NCBI GenBank assembly: GCA_902517245.1
Contig: CABYBK010000001.1
Location: 1-64,000, forward strand
DNA length: 64,000 nt
Direction of reading: 5' to 3'
Source: an uncultured Bacteroidota bacterium
GTDB taxonomy: Bacteria; Bacteroidota; Bacteroidia; Flavobacteriales; Flavobacteriaceae
Both the position numbers and the translations under genes were made by a program. How positions within the stretch are numbered: position 1 is the stretch's first letter; every line of letters begins with the position of its first letter. The notes below the pieces were generated by a model. The model was given only the letters and a program-made list of their open reading frames with translations. It had not been told where the DNA came from and ran no database searches. This document shows, piece by piece, positions 55,631 through 64,000 of this stretch.

Positions 55631-56584
55631 TTATTCTAAAACCCTTCCCATCGCAATAAACTTTTCTCGTCTTTTATCAATTCTTACCTTTGGATCTAAA
55701 TTTCGAGATGAATTAAAAGCCAGTAAGATTTCATTTTTAACATTTTCATATGTTGCTTTTCTATCAAAATGTGCTCCTCCTAGAGGCTCCTTTATAATTT
55801 TGTCAATTAATTTGTTTTTGAGCATATCTTTAGAGGTAAGTTTAAGAGCCTCTGCTGCTGCCTCTTTGTGCTCCCAACTCCTCCATAGTATAGAAGAACA
55901 TGATTCGGGAGAGATGACCGAGTACCATGTGTTTTCTAGCATAAAAACATGATCTCCAACACCTATTCCTAGTGCTCCTCCAGAGGCTCCTTCGCCAATG
56001 ATTACAACAATGATTGGAACTGACAATGACATCATTTCAAAAATATTTCTTGCAATAGCTTCTCCTTGACCTCTTTCCTCAGCCTCCAGACCAGGAAAAG
56101 CTCCTGGGGTATCAATAAGGGTTACAATGGGAATATTAAATTTTTCCGCAGATTTCATCAGACGTAAAGCTTTTCTATATCCTTCTGGATTAGACATGCC
56201 AAAATTGCGATATTGACGTGTTTTGGTATTATAACCTTTTTGAGTTCCAACAAACATGAATGATTGATCATTAATTTTTCCTAAACCACCAATCATAGCT
56301 TTATCATCCGATACGTTCCTGTCACCATGTAATTCTAAAAAAGAATCTTCAGTCATGGCTTTTATATAATCTAATGTGTATGGCCTTGATGGGTGTCTAG
56401 AGAGTTGAACTCGTTGCCAAGCAGATAAATTACTATAAATTTCTTTTTTGACTTTTTTGAGCTTTTTTTCAATTTGTGCACTCGTCTCAGATACATCAAT
56501 TTCATTTTCAGCTCCAATTAAGTCACATTTTTTAAGCTGCTCATGTAATTCCTTTATCGGTAATTCAAATTCTAAATATTCCAT
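55631..56584 (-). CDS. accA: acetyl-CoA carboxylase carboxyltransferase subunit alpha
   Basis: Alpha half of the carboxyltransferase that makes malonyl-CoA for fatty acids; 317 residues from the chosen ATG. The track starts at TTG 56602, which is part of a likely -7 box; [21 protein letters not shown] is the usual Bacteroidota start. Motifs include [55 protein letters not shown] and [16 protein letters not shown]. accD is elsewhere. The gene follows the EamA transporter gene in the same orientation. Confidence 0.96.
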   Translation of the reverse strand: MEYLEFELPIKELHEQLKKCDLIGAENEIDVSETSAQIEKKLKKVKKEIYSNLSAWQRVQLSRHPSRPYTLDYIKAMTEDSFLELHGDRNVSDDKAMIGGLGKINDQSFMFVGTQKGYNTKTRQYRNFGMSNPEGYRKALRLMKSAEKFNIPIVTLIDTPGAFPGLEAEERGQGEAIARNIFEMMSLSVPIIVVIIGEGASGGALGIGVGDHVFMLENTWYSVISPESCSSILWRSWEHKEAAAEALKLTSKDMLKNKLIDKIIKEPLGGAHFDRKATYENVKNEILLAFNSSRNLDPKVRIDKRREKFIAMGRVLE

Positions 56585-56599
56585 ATCAAAACTTATAAG

Positions 56600-56607
56600 C
56601 AAATTTA
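56600..56607 (-). promoter_or_regulatory. putative -7 promoter box TAAATTTG for accA
   Basis: On the minus strand the sequence matches TAnnTTTG and ends 15 bases upstream of the accA ATG at 56584. Its final TTG was taken as the start codon by the ORF track. It lies in the 43-base gap after the EamA gene, suggesting accA has its own promoter. Confidence 0.4.
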
Positions 56608-56627
56608 TAAATTCTTTACAATTAAGA

Positions 56628-57515
56628 TTAATTAATTCCTTGCTTCTTTATCTTATAAATTCCATTCATTAAAATTGAAAAGATTACAATTAAAAAACCT
56701 AAATAAAAATTCAAACTTAAAAACTCTTTATCCTTCCAAATTAGTAGTGATAATATTATTCCATAAATTGGTTCAAGATTAATTACCATCATTATAGTGA
56801 AAGATGAAAGGTGGCGCATCACTTTTATAGAAATATTGAAAGCATAAGAAGTACATAAAAACGCTAATATAAATATCCAAATTATATCATATTTTTTTAA
56901 TTCGAAAGATTGAATTGTAATTTCATCAGAAAAAAAAGTCACCAATAGACCTATAAAGAATCCAACAGATAACTCGTAAAATGATAAGGTTATTGCCCTA
57001 GCTTTTACTACCATTTTTCCATTAAGAATAGTAAACAATGAAGAAAGAAACGCTGAAAGTAATGCTATTGAAATTCCTAGCTTGTGTTCAAATTCAGCTT
57101 GATAAATTAAAGAAATTCCAATTGTAGTTAAACCTCCAAAAATTAATTCATAACCCAAGATTTTCCTGCGACTAAATAATGGATCTAAAATCGCTGTAAT
57201 CAAAGCACCTGTTGCCATCATACTTAAAGCAAGAGATACACCTGCTATTTTAATTGCATAAAAAAAGGTTACCCAATGAACACCTATAATTACACCTCCT
57301 AATATTACTTCACCCCACAACCGTTTAGGTAAATAAAAATAATTAGGGTGAAAAATTAAAAAAAATAAGGCCAAGCCGATAGCTGCTAACCCCATTCGGT
57401 AAATTACTAATGGTACTGCTGAAACTGAAATTAGAGCTCCCAACACTGAAGTAAATCCAAAGAGAAGCACAATGAAGTGAAAAAGTAATAGATTTTTACC
57501 TCTAACGCTTTGCAT
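56628..57515 (-). CDS. EamA/DMT family transporter
   Basis: A 295-residue inner-membrane protein with ten predicted helices in two EamA repeats (first from [21 protein letters not shown], second from [22 protein letters not shown]). DMT-family exporters move amino acids, metabolites or nucleotide sugars; the substrate cannot be read here. The start overlaps the LptF/G-type gene by 14 bases. The 10-helix length is normal for the family. Confidence 0.88.
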   Translation of the reverse strand: MQSVRGKNLLLFHFIVLLFGFTSVLGALISVSAVPLVIYRMGLAAIGLALFFLIFHPNYFYLPKRLWGEVILGGVIIGVHWVTFFYAIKIAGVSLALSMMATGALITAILDPLFSRRKILGYELIFGGLTTIGISLIYQAEFEHKLGISIALLSAFLSSLFTILNGKMVVKARAITLSFYELSVGFFIGLLVTFFSDEITIQSFELKKYDIIWIFILAFLCTSYAFNISIKVMRHLSSFTIMMVINLEPIYGIILSLLIWKDKEFLSLNFYLGFLIVIFSILMNGIYKIKKQGIN

Positions 57516-58575
57516 AACGAAGTAAAAAGAATGCTAAACAGCTAAAAATTAATAATGGAAGCCAAGCTGCAAGAAAAGGAGGAAATGTTGATTTACTAAC
57601 CATTACACCAAAAATTTTATCAAAGAAAATAAATAAAAACCCCAAAGTTATTCCAAAAGCAAGATTAACTCCCATACCACCACGGCGTTTAAATGAAGAC
57701 ACCGCAACAGCAATAAGAGTAAGTATAAATGCAGAAATCGGAATGCTCCATCGTTTATGTCGTACTAGTAAGTGATTATTAATTAATGTGGACCCACGTT
57801 CTCTTTCTTTATCGATAAAATGATTAAGCTCGAGAAAATTTAAGGTTTCTGCTATATAATTTACTGGTGCCAAATCAGTTATTGCAAAATCAAAAATCGT
57901 GTCTTTTCTAATTTTTACTTCATAAAGCTCTTGATCACCAAAAAAACTTCTTTTTTTATAATTTGTCAATCGAAAAATACTATCCTTTTCAATCCATCGT
58001 ATTCTTCTTGCTTTAATTTTAAACTCTAATTTATTTCCTTCAAAATGTTCTAGAGTGAAATTTGAAGCCTGCTTCCTGATTGGATCATAATTATTTACAT
58101 AAATATATTCATCATCATTAATCTGTTGAAAAACAATATCTGTTTTTCTTGCCTCTTTTTTCACTAGGTATTTGTACCTAAAATCATTAAATCCTTGATT
58201 TGATTTTGGTACTATAAACATTCCTGCAAAAAATGCAATAAATGCAATTAAAGTTGCACTAAGCAAAAAAGGTCTCAAATATCGAAAAAAGGATATTCCC
58301 GAACTAAGAATTGCAATAACTTCAGTATTATTTGCAAGCTTAGAGGTAAACCAGATTACAGATAAAAAAAGAAAAATTGGAAATAATAGGTTAGCAAAAT
58401 ACCATGTAAAATCAATGTAATATTCAAATATGCTTGAAAGAGGGACATCTTTTTCTTTAAACTTATCGATTTTTTCAGCAACATCTACCATTATACCGAT
58501 AGGTATAAACAATAAAATCATTACGATAAAAGTACCGAGATAACGTTTTATAATATAATAATCAAGTAATTTCAT
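57502..58575 (-). CDS. LptF/LptG family LPS export permease
   Basis: A 357-residue YjgP/YjgQ-family permease of the LPS export machine LptB2FG. Three N-terminal helices (KRYLGTFIVMILLFIPIGIM, FANLLFPIFLFLSVIWFTSKLAN, PFLLSATLIAFIAFFAGMF) and three C-terminal helices flank a periplasmic beta domain. The N-terminus MKLLDYYIIKRYLGTF is typical. I cannot separate LptF from LptG by eye; the gene's place after tgt is the usual flavobacterial site. It starts two bases after the tgt stop. Confidence 0.9.
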   Translation of the reverse strand: MKLLDYYIIKRYLGTFIVMILLFIPIGIMVDVAEKIDKFKEKDVPLSSIFEYYIDFTWYFANLLFPIFLFLSVIWFTSKLANNTEVIAILSSGISFFRYLRPFLLSATLIAFIAFFAGMFIVPKSNQGFNDFRYKYLVKKEARKTDIVFQQINDDEYIYVNNYDPIRKQASNFTLEHFEGNKLEFKIKARRIRWIEKDSIFRLTNYKKRSFFGDQELYEVKIRKDTIFDFAITDLAPVNYIAETLNFLELNHFIDKERERGSTLINNHLLVRHKRWSIPISAFILTLIAVAVSSFKRRGGMGVNLAFGITLGFLFIFFDKIFGVMVSKSTFPPFLAAWLPLLIFSCLAFFLLRYAKR

Positions 58576-58577
58576 TA

Positions 58578-59708
58578 TTATAGACGCACTTGCATTTTAA
58601 GTATCATTTTTTCTTTCCAAACCCTAAAGTCTCCCTCTAATATATGTTTTCTTGCTTCACGAACCAACCAAATATAAAAACTCAAATTGTGTAGAGTTGC
58701 TATTTGCTTTCCTAACATCTCATTAATCGAAAATAAATGCCTCACATAAGCTTTGGAATATTCTAGATCAGCAAAACAGTAACCTTCAGAATCAAGTGGA
58801 GAAAAATCATTTTCCCATTTTTTATTTTTTATATTAATAGTACCGCATGCTGTGAACAACATTCCATTTCGAGCATTACGCGAGGGTAGAACACAATCAA
58901 ACATATCTATACCCAAGGCAATATTTTCTAAAAGATTAATTGGCGTACCTACACCCATCAAATAACGAGGCTTATCTTTTGGTAGAATATTACATACTTC
59001 TTCGGTCATAGAATACATTTCTTCGTGAGGTTCACCAACAGACAGTCCACCAATGGCGTTACCTGGAGCGTCTTGTTCAGCTATAAAATGAGCAGAAGCC
59101 CTCCGTAAATCATTATAAACGCTTCCTTGAACTATTGGAAAGAGGGTCTGATTGAAGTCATAAATTTGGGGTAACTTTTTATTAGCTTCAATGCAGCGTT
59201 TAAGCCACCTATGTGTGCGGTCCATTGAATTTTTAGCATAATTGTAGTCACAAGGATAGGGAGTACATTCATCAAAGGCCATTATTATGTCAGCTCCAAT
59301 GTAACGTTGAATTTCAATCGCTTTTTCAGGTGTAAAAAAATGGTATGAACCGTCGATGTGAGATTTAAATTTTACACCTTCTTCTTTTATCCTTCGATTT
59401 GCAGAAAGTGAATATACTTGGTAGCCACCTGAATCAGTTAAAATAGGTCTATTCCAACCCATGAATCGATGTAATCCCCCTGATTTTTTAATAATTGATG
59501 TTCCAGGACGTAAATATAAATGATAAGTGTTACCCAATATTATGTCAGGATTGATATCATTTTTTAATTCGCGTTGATGAATGCCTTTAACAGAAGCAGC
59601 AGTACCTACTGGCATAAATATTGGAGTTTCAACTACTCCATGATCAGAGGTAATGGTTCCAACCCGAGCTTTTGTCTGAGAATCAGTAGCTAATAAATTG
59701 AATTTCAT
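58578..59708 (-). CDS. tgt: tRNA-guanine transglycosylase, zinc cysteines mostly missing
   Basis: Exchanges G34 of certain tRNAs for the queuosine precursor preQ1. From ATG 59708 the product is 376 residues, the usual length; the track's 59726 adds MLYLYS. Catalytic Asp residues are in LTDSGGYQVYSLS and MFDCVLPSRNARNG, with GGLSVGEPHEEMY and YLMGVGTPINLL. The zinc site, normally CxCxxC near residue 305 (as in PECDCYTC), reads SEGYCFADLEY here, so two of three cysteines are replaced, while the His (YVRHLF and TLHNLSFY region) remains. I recall this variant from other Bacteroidota. First gene of the tgt-lptF/G-eamA operon. Confidence 0.94.
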   Translation of the reverse strand: MKFNLLATDSQTKARVGTITSDHGVVETPIFMPVGTAASVKGIHQRELKNDINPDIILGNTYHLYLRPGTSIIKKSGGLHRFMGWNRPILTDSGGYQVYSLSANRRIKEEGVKFKSHIDGSYHFFTPEKAIEIQRYIGADIIMAFDECTPYPCDYNYAKNSMDRTHRWLKRCIEANKKLPQIYDFNQTLFPIVQGSVYNDLRRASAHFIAEQDAPGNAIGGLSVGEPHEEMYSMTEEVCNILPKDKPRYLMGVGTPINLLENIALGIDMFDCVLPSRNARNGMLFTACGTINIKNKKWENDFSPLDSEGYCFADLEYSKAYVRHLFSINEMLGKQIATLHNLSFYIWLVREARKHILEGDFRVWKEKMILKMQVRL

Positions 59709-59714
59709 TGAATA

Positions 59715-59722
59715 CAAATATA
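59715..59722 (-). promoter_or_regulatory. putative -7 promoter box TATATTTG for tgt
   Basis: On the minus strand it matches TAnnTTTG and ends six bases before the tgt ATG. Transcription would begin at or next to the A of the start codon, so this mRNA may be leaderless. No -33 element is recognised. Confidence 0.42.
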
Positions 59723-59746
59723 GCACTCTACATATGAATTCTGTAA

Positions 59747-59800
59747 AGATTTATATTGTTAATTACTTGGTATAAAAACATTATAAAGTAATATAAATCT
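59747..59800. repeat. 11-bp inverted repeat between tgt and transketolase genes
   Basis: AGATTTATATT (59747-59757) and AATATAAATCT (59790-59800) are perfect inverted copies 32 bases apart in the divergent gap. It could be a regulator site or chance in AT-rich DNA. Confidence 0.3.
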
Positions 59801-59849
59801 CTTTGATAATGACACAACTTAAATTACTTTTAAATTCAAATTAAATCTC

Positions 59850-60695
59850 ATGCCAGATATTCAATCTTTAGAAAAAATAACTATTCAAATAAGGCGCGAT
59901 ATATTGCGTATGGTACATAAGGTGAATTCTGGACATCCAGGAGGATCTTTGGGATGTGCCGAATTTTTTGTAGCACTATATTTTAGACAAATGAAAATTA
60001 ATTTACCCTTTTCAATGAACGGGGAAAATGAGGATTTATTCTTCTTGTCTAATGGACATATTTCACCTGTGTTTTATAGTGTTCTTGCACGGAGAGGTTT
60101 CTTTCCGGTCAGTGAGCTAAATACCTTTCGCCTAATTGATTCGAGACTTCAAGGACATCCAACAACTCATGAAGGACTTCCCGGAGTAAGAATTGCTTCT
60201 GGTTCTCTTGGACAAGGTTTATCAGTATCAATTGGGGCTGCTCTGGCAAAAAAAATAAATAATGACCCTAATATTGTTTACACTCTGGTTGGTGATGGTG
60301 AATTACAAGAAGGACAAAATTGGGAAGCTTTAATGTTTGCCACTGGTAATAAGGTTGATAATATAATTGCAACAGTTGATCTAAATGGAAAACAAATTGA
60401 TGGAAGCACTGAAGATGTCCTTCCTATGGGAAGTATTAAGAATAAATTTGAAGCCTTTGGATGGGAAGTAATTGAGCTCAACGAAGGAAATTCTATTTCC
60501 CATATACTCAAAGCACTTCAAATTGCAAGATCAAAACTAGGCAATGGTAAGCCAATTGTGATTTTAATGAAGACAGAAATGGGAAATGGTGTAGATTTTA
60601 TGATGCACACACACGCATGGCATGGAAAAGCACCTAACAATGAGCAACTAGAAAATGCACTTTCGCAAAATATTGAGACCCTAGGAGATTACTAA
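59850..60695 (+). CDS. tktA: transketolase, N-terminal subunit
   Basis: The thiamine-diphosphate-binding half of a split transketolase of the pentose phosphate pathway; 281 residues. Cofactor-site features are VNSGHPGGSLGCAEFFVALYF, LQGHPTTHEGLPGVRIASGSLGQGLSVSIGAALA and VGDGELQEGQNWEALMFA...ATVDLNG (GDG...N). The C-terminal half is the next gene, 12 bases on, so the two chains are made together. Split transketolase is common in Bacteroidota and archaea. A divergent 140-base gap separates it from tgt. Confidence 0.93.
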   Translation: MPDIQSLEKITIQIRRDILRMVHKVNSGHPGGSLGCAEFFVALYFRQMKINLPFSMNGENEDLFFLSNGHISPVFYSVLARRGFFPVSELNTFRLIDSRLQGHPTTHEGLPGVRIASGSLGQGLSVSIGAALAKKINNDPNIVYTLVGDGELQEGQNWEALMFATGNKVDNIIATVDLNGKQIDGSTEDVLPMGSIKNKFEAFGWEVIELNEGNSISHILKALQIARSKLGNGKPIVILMKTEMGNGVDFMMHTHAWHGKAPNNEQLENALSQNIETLGDY

Positions 60696-60707
60696 AAATG
60701 AAATAAA

Positions 60708-61661
60708 ATGACAGATTATATAAATCAAGGTAGTAAAGACACAAGATCTGGATTCGGAGCTGGATTAGCTGAACTTGGAAGAACAAACTCTAATGTAGTT
60801 GCACTATGTGCTGACCTCATCGGTTCTTTAAAAATGCAAACATTCATAGATGAAAATCCCGAACGTTTTTTCCAAGTAGGAATAGCTGAAGCCAATATGA
60901 TGGGAATAGCTGCTGGCCTAACAATTGGTGGAAAAATCCCATTTACTGGAACTTTTGCAAATTTTTCTACTGGTCGTGTTTATGATCAAATTAGACAGTC
61001 AATAGCTTACTCAAATAAAAATGTAAAAATTTGTGCTTCTCACGCTGGACTTACTCTTGGAGAGGATGGAGCAACTCATCAAATTCTTGAAGATATTGGG
61101 TTAATGAAAATGTTGCCTGGAATGACAGTAATAAATACATGTGATTTCAATCAAACAAAAATTGCTACAATCGCAATTGCTAATTTTGAAGGTCCCGTCT
61201 ACTTGCGCTTTGGACGTCCATCCGTAGCAAATTTTACGACAGAAAATCTAGATTTTGAAATTGGAAAGGGCATAAAACTTAAAAACGGAGATGATGTAAC
61301 AATTGTCGCTACAGGGCACCTTGTCTGGGAAGCTTTAGAGGCAGCAAAAGAATTAGAATCACAAGGAATTAATTCTGAAGTTATTAATATCCATACAATA
61401 AAACCTTTAGATGAAGATATCATTTTAAAATCTACACTAAAAACAGGATGCTTAGTTAGTGCTGAAGAGCACAACTATTTAGGAGGTATGGGTGAGAGTA
61501 TAGCTGGAGTTTTGGCAAAACAAAACCCTTGCCCAATAGAATTTGTTGCAACTCAAGATACATTTGGTGAGTCAGGAACACCATCTCAACTTATGGCAAA
61601 ATATGGATTAGATAAAGATGCAATTGTTAAAAAAGTATTAGCCGTTAAAAATCGTATTTAA
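60708..61661 (+). CDS. tktB: transketolase, C-terminal subunit
   Basis: The pyrimidine-binding and C-terminal domains of the split transketolase; 317 residues. It has TRSGFGAGLAELGRTNSNVVALCADL, FFQVGIAEANMMGIAAGLTIGGKIPFTGTFANF with the catalytic Glu, SHAGLTLGEDGATHQILEDIGLM and the C-terminal VSAEEHNYLGGMGESIAGVL. It must assemble with the preceding gene product for activity. Distinction from 1-deoxyxylulose-5-phosphate synthase rests on the split form and motif details. Confidence 0.93.
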   Translation: MTDYINQGSKDTRSGFGAGLAELGRTNSNVVALCADLIGSLKMQTFIDENPERFFQVGIAEANMMGIAAGLTIGGKIPFTGTFANFSTGRVYDQIRQSIAYSNKNVKICASHAGLTLGEDGATHQILEDIGLMKMLPGMTVINTCDFNQTKIATIAIANFEGPVYLRFGRPSVANFTTENLDFEIGKGIKLKNGDDVTIVATGHLVWEALEAAKELESQGINSEVINIHTIKPLDEDIILKSTLKTGCLVSAEEHNYLGGMGESIAGVLAKQNPCPIEFVATQDTFGESGTPSQLMAKYGLDKDAIVKKVLAVKNRI

Positions 61662-61688
61662 TCTTTTGTAGAAAGTCAGTAAAATCTA

Positions 61689-62465
61689 CTAGTCTGTATC
61701 AAGATAATCAGCTAAACCATCGCCATCTGTATCGTCAACTACGCCGTCACCATCAGAATCAAACTCATCGGCTGTTAGAATTCCATCTCCATCATGATCT
61801 GTCTTCTTAACAAGATATAATTCAATTTTAAATATTATTGGGGAGTATGCAGGTATTCCTCCAGAGGGATTGCCAAAATATCCAAGTCCCGAAGGCATAA
61901 ATATAGCACCTTGTCCATAATCGGAGAAAACTGGTAAATTATTTTGATCTATTGAAAAATTTCCTGGCTTTAAGGTTGGCATGCCCTCCCTAAATCCCCT
62001 GACAACTGATGTTAAGTCAAACCAAATTGGAGTGAGTGATTTGTCAAAGATTGATTTATTTAGCAAAAGACCCTCATATGATAAATAAGTAGAATCGACT
62101 GAAGATGGAGACTCTCCAATTCCCTCACGTGAAACAAGAGTATAAATTGGATGGTTAATAAAGGAACCATCAGAAATTCTAACATTAATTGTTGATTTAT
62201 TTACCTGTTCTATTAAAGGAGTTTTATTTGAATTTTCATTAGCTATAGTGTCAAATTTAATTTTGGTTTGATTATCTGGATTTTGAAAGTCTTCATAATT
62301 ATAAAAATGAGTAGATAAAAAATCTTCTAGAATTTGTTCATCAAGAATGGCTTGTTCAGCTAGATCACGGGGAGGTTCGACTTCTTCATCTTTTTTACAT
62401 GAATAGATAATAATATTAATAGATAATAAGATAAAAATAAAATGTTTTTCTAAGGTAAAGTTCAT
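61689..62465 (-). CDS. FKBP-type peptidyl-prolyl isomerase lipoprotein with acidic DGDG tail
   Basis: A lipoprotein of about 258 residues (signal MNFTLEKHFIFILLSINIIIYSC; start chosen at 62465, five codons inside the track start). The FKBP core is recognisable: YEGLLLNKSIFDKSL, VVRGFREGMPTLKPGN, AIFMPSGLGYFGNPSGGIPAYSPIIFKIELYLV. It is followed by a 35-residue tail rich in Asp (DHDGDGILTADEF, DSDGDGVVDDTDGDGL), resembling EF-hand/thrombospondin type 3 calcium sites. Gliding protein GldI is also an FKBP lipoprotein, but the tail makes that identity unlikely. It probably assists folding in the periplasm or on the cell surface. Confidence 0.85.
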   Translation of the reverse strand: MNFTLEKHFIFILLSINIIIYSCKKDEEVEPPRDLAEQAILDEQILEDFLSTHFYNYEDFQNPDNQTKIKFDTIANENSNKTPLIEQVNKSTINVRISDGSFINHPIYTLVSREGIGESPSSVDSTYLSYEGLLLNKSIFDKSLTPIWFDLTSVVRGFREGMPTLKPGNFSIDQNNLPVFSDYGQGAIFMPSGLGYFGNPSGGIPAYSPIIFKIELYLVKKTDHDGDGILTADEFDSDGDGVVDDTDGDGLADYLDTD

Positions 62466-62488
62466 GGGGTGAAGATACAATTTTAGTT

Positions 62489-62496
62489 TATTTTTG
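62489..62496 (+). promoter_or_regulatory. putative -7 promoter box TATTTTTG for Hsp15 gene
   Basis: An exact TAnnTTTG match in the divergent gap, ending 24 bases before the ATG at 62521. No clear -33 element is seen. Confidence 0.4.
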
Positions 62497-62520
62497 TAAT
62501 AATATTTATAAGTTTTAGGT

Positions 62521-62901
62521 ATGAGAATTGATCAGTATTTATGGTGTGTAAGGATCTTTAAATCGAGGAATATAGCTTCCTATGCGTGTAAGAATGGAAA
62601 AATTAAAATTAATAACCAAAAGGTAAAACCTTCTAGAGAAATACTACCTCTTGAAAATTTTAAAGTAAAAAGAGAAAAATTTTGGATGAGTTACAAAGTT
62701 TTAGACATTCCTAAAAATAGATTAGGAGCAAAATTAGTAGGCCTTTATTTAATAGAAACAACCGACAATGAAGTATTAAACCAAAAAGAACTTGATGGAC
62801 TCTCTTCAAAAGTAGAAAGAGATGAAGGCTCAGGACGCCCTACAAAAAAACAAAGAAGGGAAATTGACGATTATTTATTTGATAAAGAATTCATCGATTA
62901 A
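62521..62901 (+). CDS. hslR: S4-domain RNA-binding protein (Hsp15/HslR-like)
   Basis: A 126-residue protein with an N-terminal S4 RNA-binding fold: MRIDQYLWCVRIFKSRNIASYACKNGKIKINNQKVKPSREI. The C-terminus GSGRPTKKQRREIDDYL is typical of Hsp15/HslR, which binds free 50S subunits carrying a nascent chain and helps ribosome rescue in E. coli. It is followed by a phosphoribosyltransferase gene after about 14 bases, a pairing also seen in other flavobacteria. Confidence 0.92.
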   Translation: MRIDQYLWCVRIFKSRNIASYACKNGKIKINNQKVKPSREILPLENFKVKREKFWMSYKVLDIPKNRLGAKLVGLYLIETTDNEVLNQKELDGLSSKVERDEGSGRPTKKQRREIDDYLFDKEFID

Positions 62902-62915
62902 TCATACATTTGATC

Positions 62916-63419
62916 ATGACACAAAATGAAAATAAAATCAAAGATTCTAAAGATATCGCTTCTTCTATTAAAAGAATTGCCTATCAAGTTTATGAAGCCA
63001 ATCTTGAAGAAGAATGTTTGATAGTTGTAGGGATAGGAAAAAGAGGTAGTATATTAAGTGAAATATTAGGGAAAGAAATAATTTTAATAAGCGATTTAAA
63101 ATTGGAGTATGTTAACCTATCAATTGATAAAGAAAGACCCTTCAACAATATTCAAAGTAATATCCCATTAGAAAATCTAGAAAATAAATCTATTGTGATT
63201 GTAGATGATGTACTGAATACAGGTAGTACATTAATTTATGCAGTCTCATTTTTTCTTCAAATTCCTGTAAAACGAATCAAAACTGCTGTTATGGTTAATA
63301 GAAATCACAAAAAATTTCCAATAAAGGCGGATTTCAAAGGAATTTCTCTCTCGACTTCAGTTAATGAACATATTACAGTTAGTCTTAAAGGGAAGGATTC
63401 TGGAATATATCTAAGTTAA
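62916..63419 (+). CDS. phosphoribosyltransferase family protein (PyrR/HPRT-like)
   Basis: A type I PRTase of about 167 residues. The PRPP-binding signature is IVIVDDVLNTGSTLIYAV, preceded by the pyrophosphate-loop region IVVGIGKRGSIL. The ATG at 62916 is preferred over the track's TTG at 62910. The base substrate (hypoxanthine, uracil or none) cannot be assigned; PyrR-like regulators share this fold. The 3' end overlaps the convergent shikimate kinase gene by nine bases. Confidence 0.85.
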   Translation: MTQNENKIKDSKDIASSIKRIAYQVYEANLEEECLIVVGIGKRGSILSEILGKEIILISDLKLEYVNLSIDKERPFNNIQSNIPLENLENKSIVIVDDVLNTGSTLIYAVSFFLQIPVKRIKTAVMVNRNHKKFPIKADFKGISLSTSVNEHITVSLKGKDSGIYLS

Positions 63420-63941
63420 AAGCTTTTCTAATTCCAAAGCTATACTTTTGACAGATTTTTTTTTGGTAACTATCATAAAATCTGCTTTTGTGTAAAATTC
63501 TTTTCTCTCAAATAAATGTTTACCTACAAAATCATTAATTTCATCCATATTTTTTAAATGAGATATTAAAGGCCTTTTATCTTTTTCTAACTCAAGTCGT
63601 TTGCTTATTGTTTCGACGTCAGCATGTAAATAAAATGTTTTTACATCTTCAAAAGAAATTAAATATTCCATGTTGTCATAATAACACGGTGTTCCACCTC
63701 CAAGGGAAATAATCATTCGTTTATCATTTTCCAGAAGGTCTTCTAGTGCTTGGCGCTCTTTTTCTCTAAAATACATTTCACCTCTCAATTTGAATATAGA
63801 TGATATTGTAGAATTAAATTTCTGCTCGATATAGTCATCTAAATCCCAAAATGGCACATTTAATTTCTCCTTCAATTTTTTGCCAACGGTTGTTTTACCA
63901 CTTCCCATATAGCCTAACAAAATGATTTTACTGGTTTTCAT
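63411..63941 (-). CDS. aroK: shikimate kinase
   Basis: Phosphorylates shikimate with ATP in aromatic amino-acid synthesis; 176 residues, the usual length. Walker A is ILLGYMGSGKTTVGKKL, the shikimate-binding Asp is in FWDLDDYIE, Arg in RGEMYFREKERQAL, SLGGGTPCYYDN forms the next substrate loop, and the lid region KDKRPLI follows. It overlaps the phosphoribosyltransferase gene head to head by nine bases. The 59 bases beyond it contain no recognisable feature. Confidence 0.96.
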   Translation of the reverse strand: MKTSKIILLGYMGSGKTTVGKKLKEKLNVPFWDLDDYIEQKFNSTISSIFKLRGEMYFREKERQALEDLLENDKRMIISLGGGTPCYYDNMEYLISFEDVKTFYLHADVETISKRLELEKDKRPLISHLKNMDEINDFVGKHLFERKEFYTKADFMIVTKKKSVKSIALELEKLLT

Positions 63942-64000
63942 TATATTTTAAATACTAAGTCAAATTTATACCAATTCAGAGTTAAAAATACATATTTGAT

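Overview
The window reads as a chromosomal segment of a marine-type member of the Flavobacteriia (Bacteroidota). The evidence is low GC, gliding genes gldF and gldG, a cysteate/capnine-type lipid gene pair, lipoproteins whose signal peptides run into SC/AC/TSC lipoboxes, fused E1alpha-E1beta dehydrogenase, split transketolase, promoter-like TAnnTTTG boxes and almost no Shine-Dalgarno sequences. Coding density is very high. Many neighbours overlap by 1-17 bases, both in tandem (ATGA, TGATG, TAATG junctions) and head to head. No rRNA, tRNA, CRISPR array, insertion sequence, prophage or integrase was seen, and no gap exceeds about 170 bases, so this is core rather than accessory DNA.

Layout. 1-3.6 kb: a 5'-truncated M61 peptidase, then a tight four-gene operon (DUF2911, membrane-anchored amidohydrolase, YbjQ-like protein, 44-residue membrane peptide). 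3.6-7.9 kb: secreted DinB-like protein, SUI1/YciH, uracil-DNA glycosylase, MutS2 without an Smr domain, DCC thiol protein. 7.9-13.2 kb: dicarboxylate/amino-acid symporter, chorismate synthase, D-lactate dehydrogenase, TlpA-like lipoprotein. 13.2-16.3 kb: rhomboid protease, an ALDH7 gene with a one-base frameshift near its 3' end, and a DUF1338 (HglS-type) enzyme; the last two look like a lysine/aminoadipate degradation module. 16.5-24.7 kb: lipid A-type acyltransferase, glmM, ACP phosphodiesterase, gamma-glutamyltransferase, uvrA, LOG-family hydrolase.

24.7-39.1 kb: a degenerate M1-like protein with a barrel-like C-terminus, branched-chain-type 2-oxoacid dehydrogenase E1, holA, an HSDR_N-type protein, glycosyltransferase, OmpA lipoprotein followed by a clear terminator, YggS, a DnaQ/GIY-YIG fusion, a potassium channel with a zinc ribbon, miaA, purC, phoH. 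39.2-43.7 kb: SAM hydroxide adenosyltransferase, gldF, gldG, dnaN. 43.7-51.6 kb on the minus strand: metzincin protease, threonine aldolase, oligopeptidase B, a cysteate-synthase-like enzyme and an alpha-oxoamine synthase. 51.8-64 kb: prfB with its +1 frameshift, HAD phosphatase, GNAT, dnaB, accA, EamA transporter, LptF/G permease, tgt without most of its zinc cysteines, split transketolase, FKBP lipoprotein with an acidic calcium-type tail, Hsp15, phosphoribosyltransferase and shikimate kinase.

Most genes are housekeeping. The most interesting points are the putative sulfonolipid gene pair close to the gliding genes, the degenerate peptidase/barrel protein, the unexplained DUF2911-amidohydrolase-YbjQ operon, the ALDH7 frameshift, and loss of zinc ligands in UvrA and Tgt. 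Functions were assigned by reading motifs and recalling families; no database search was run. Hand-counted positions of short sites may be off by one base.
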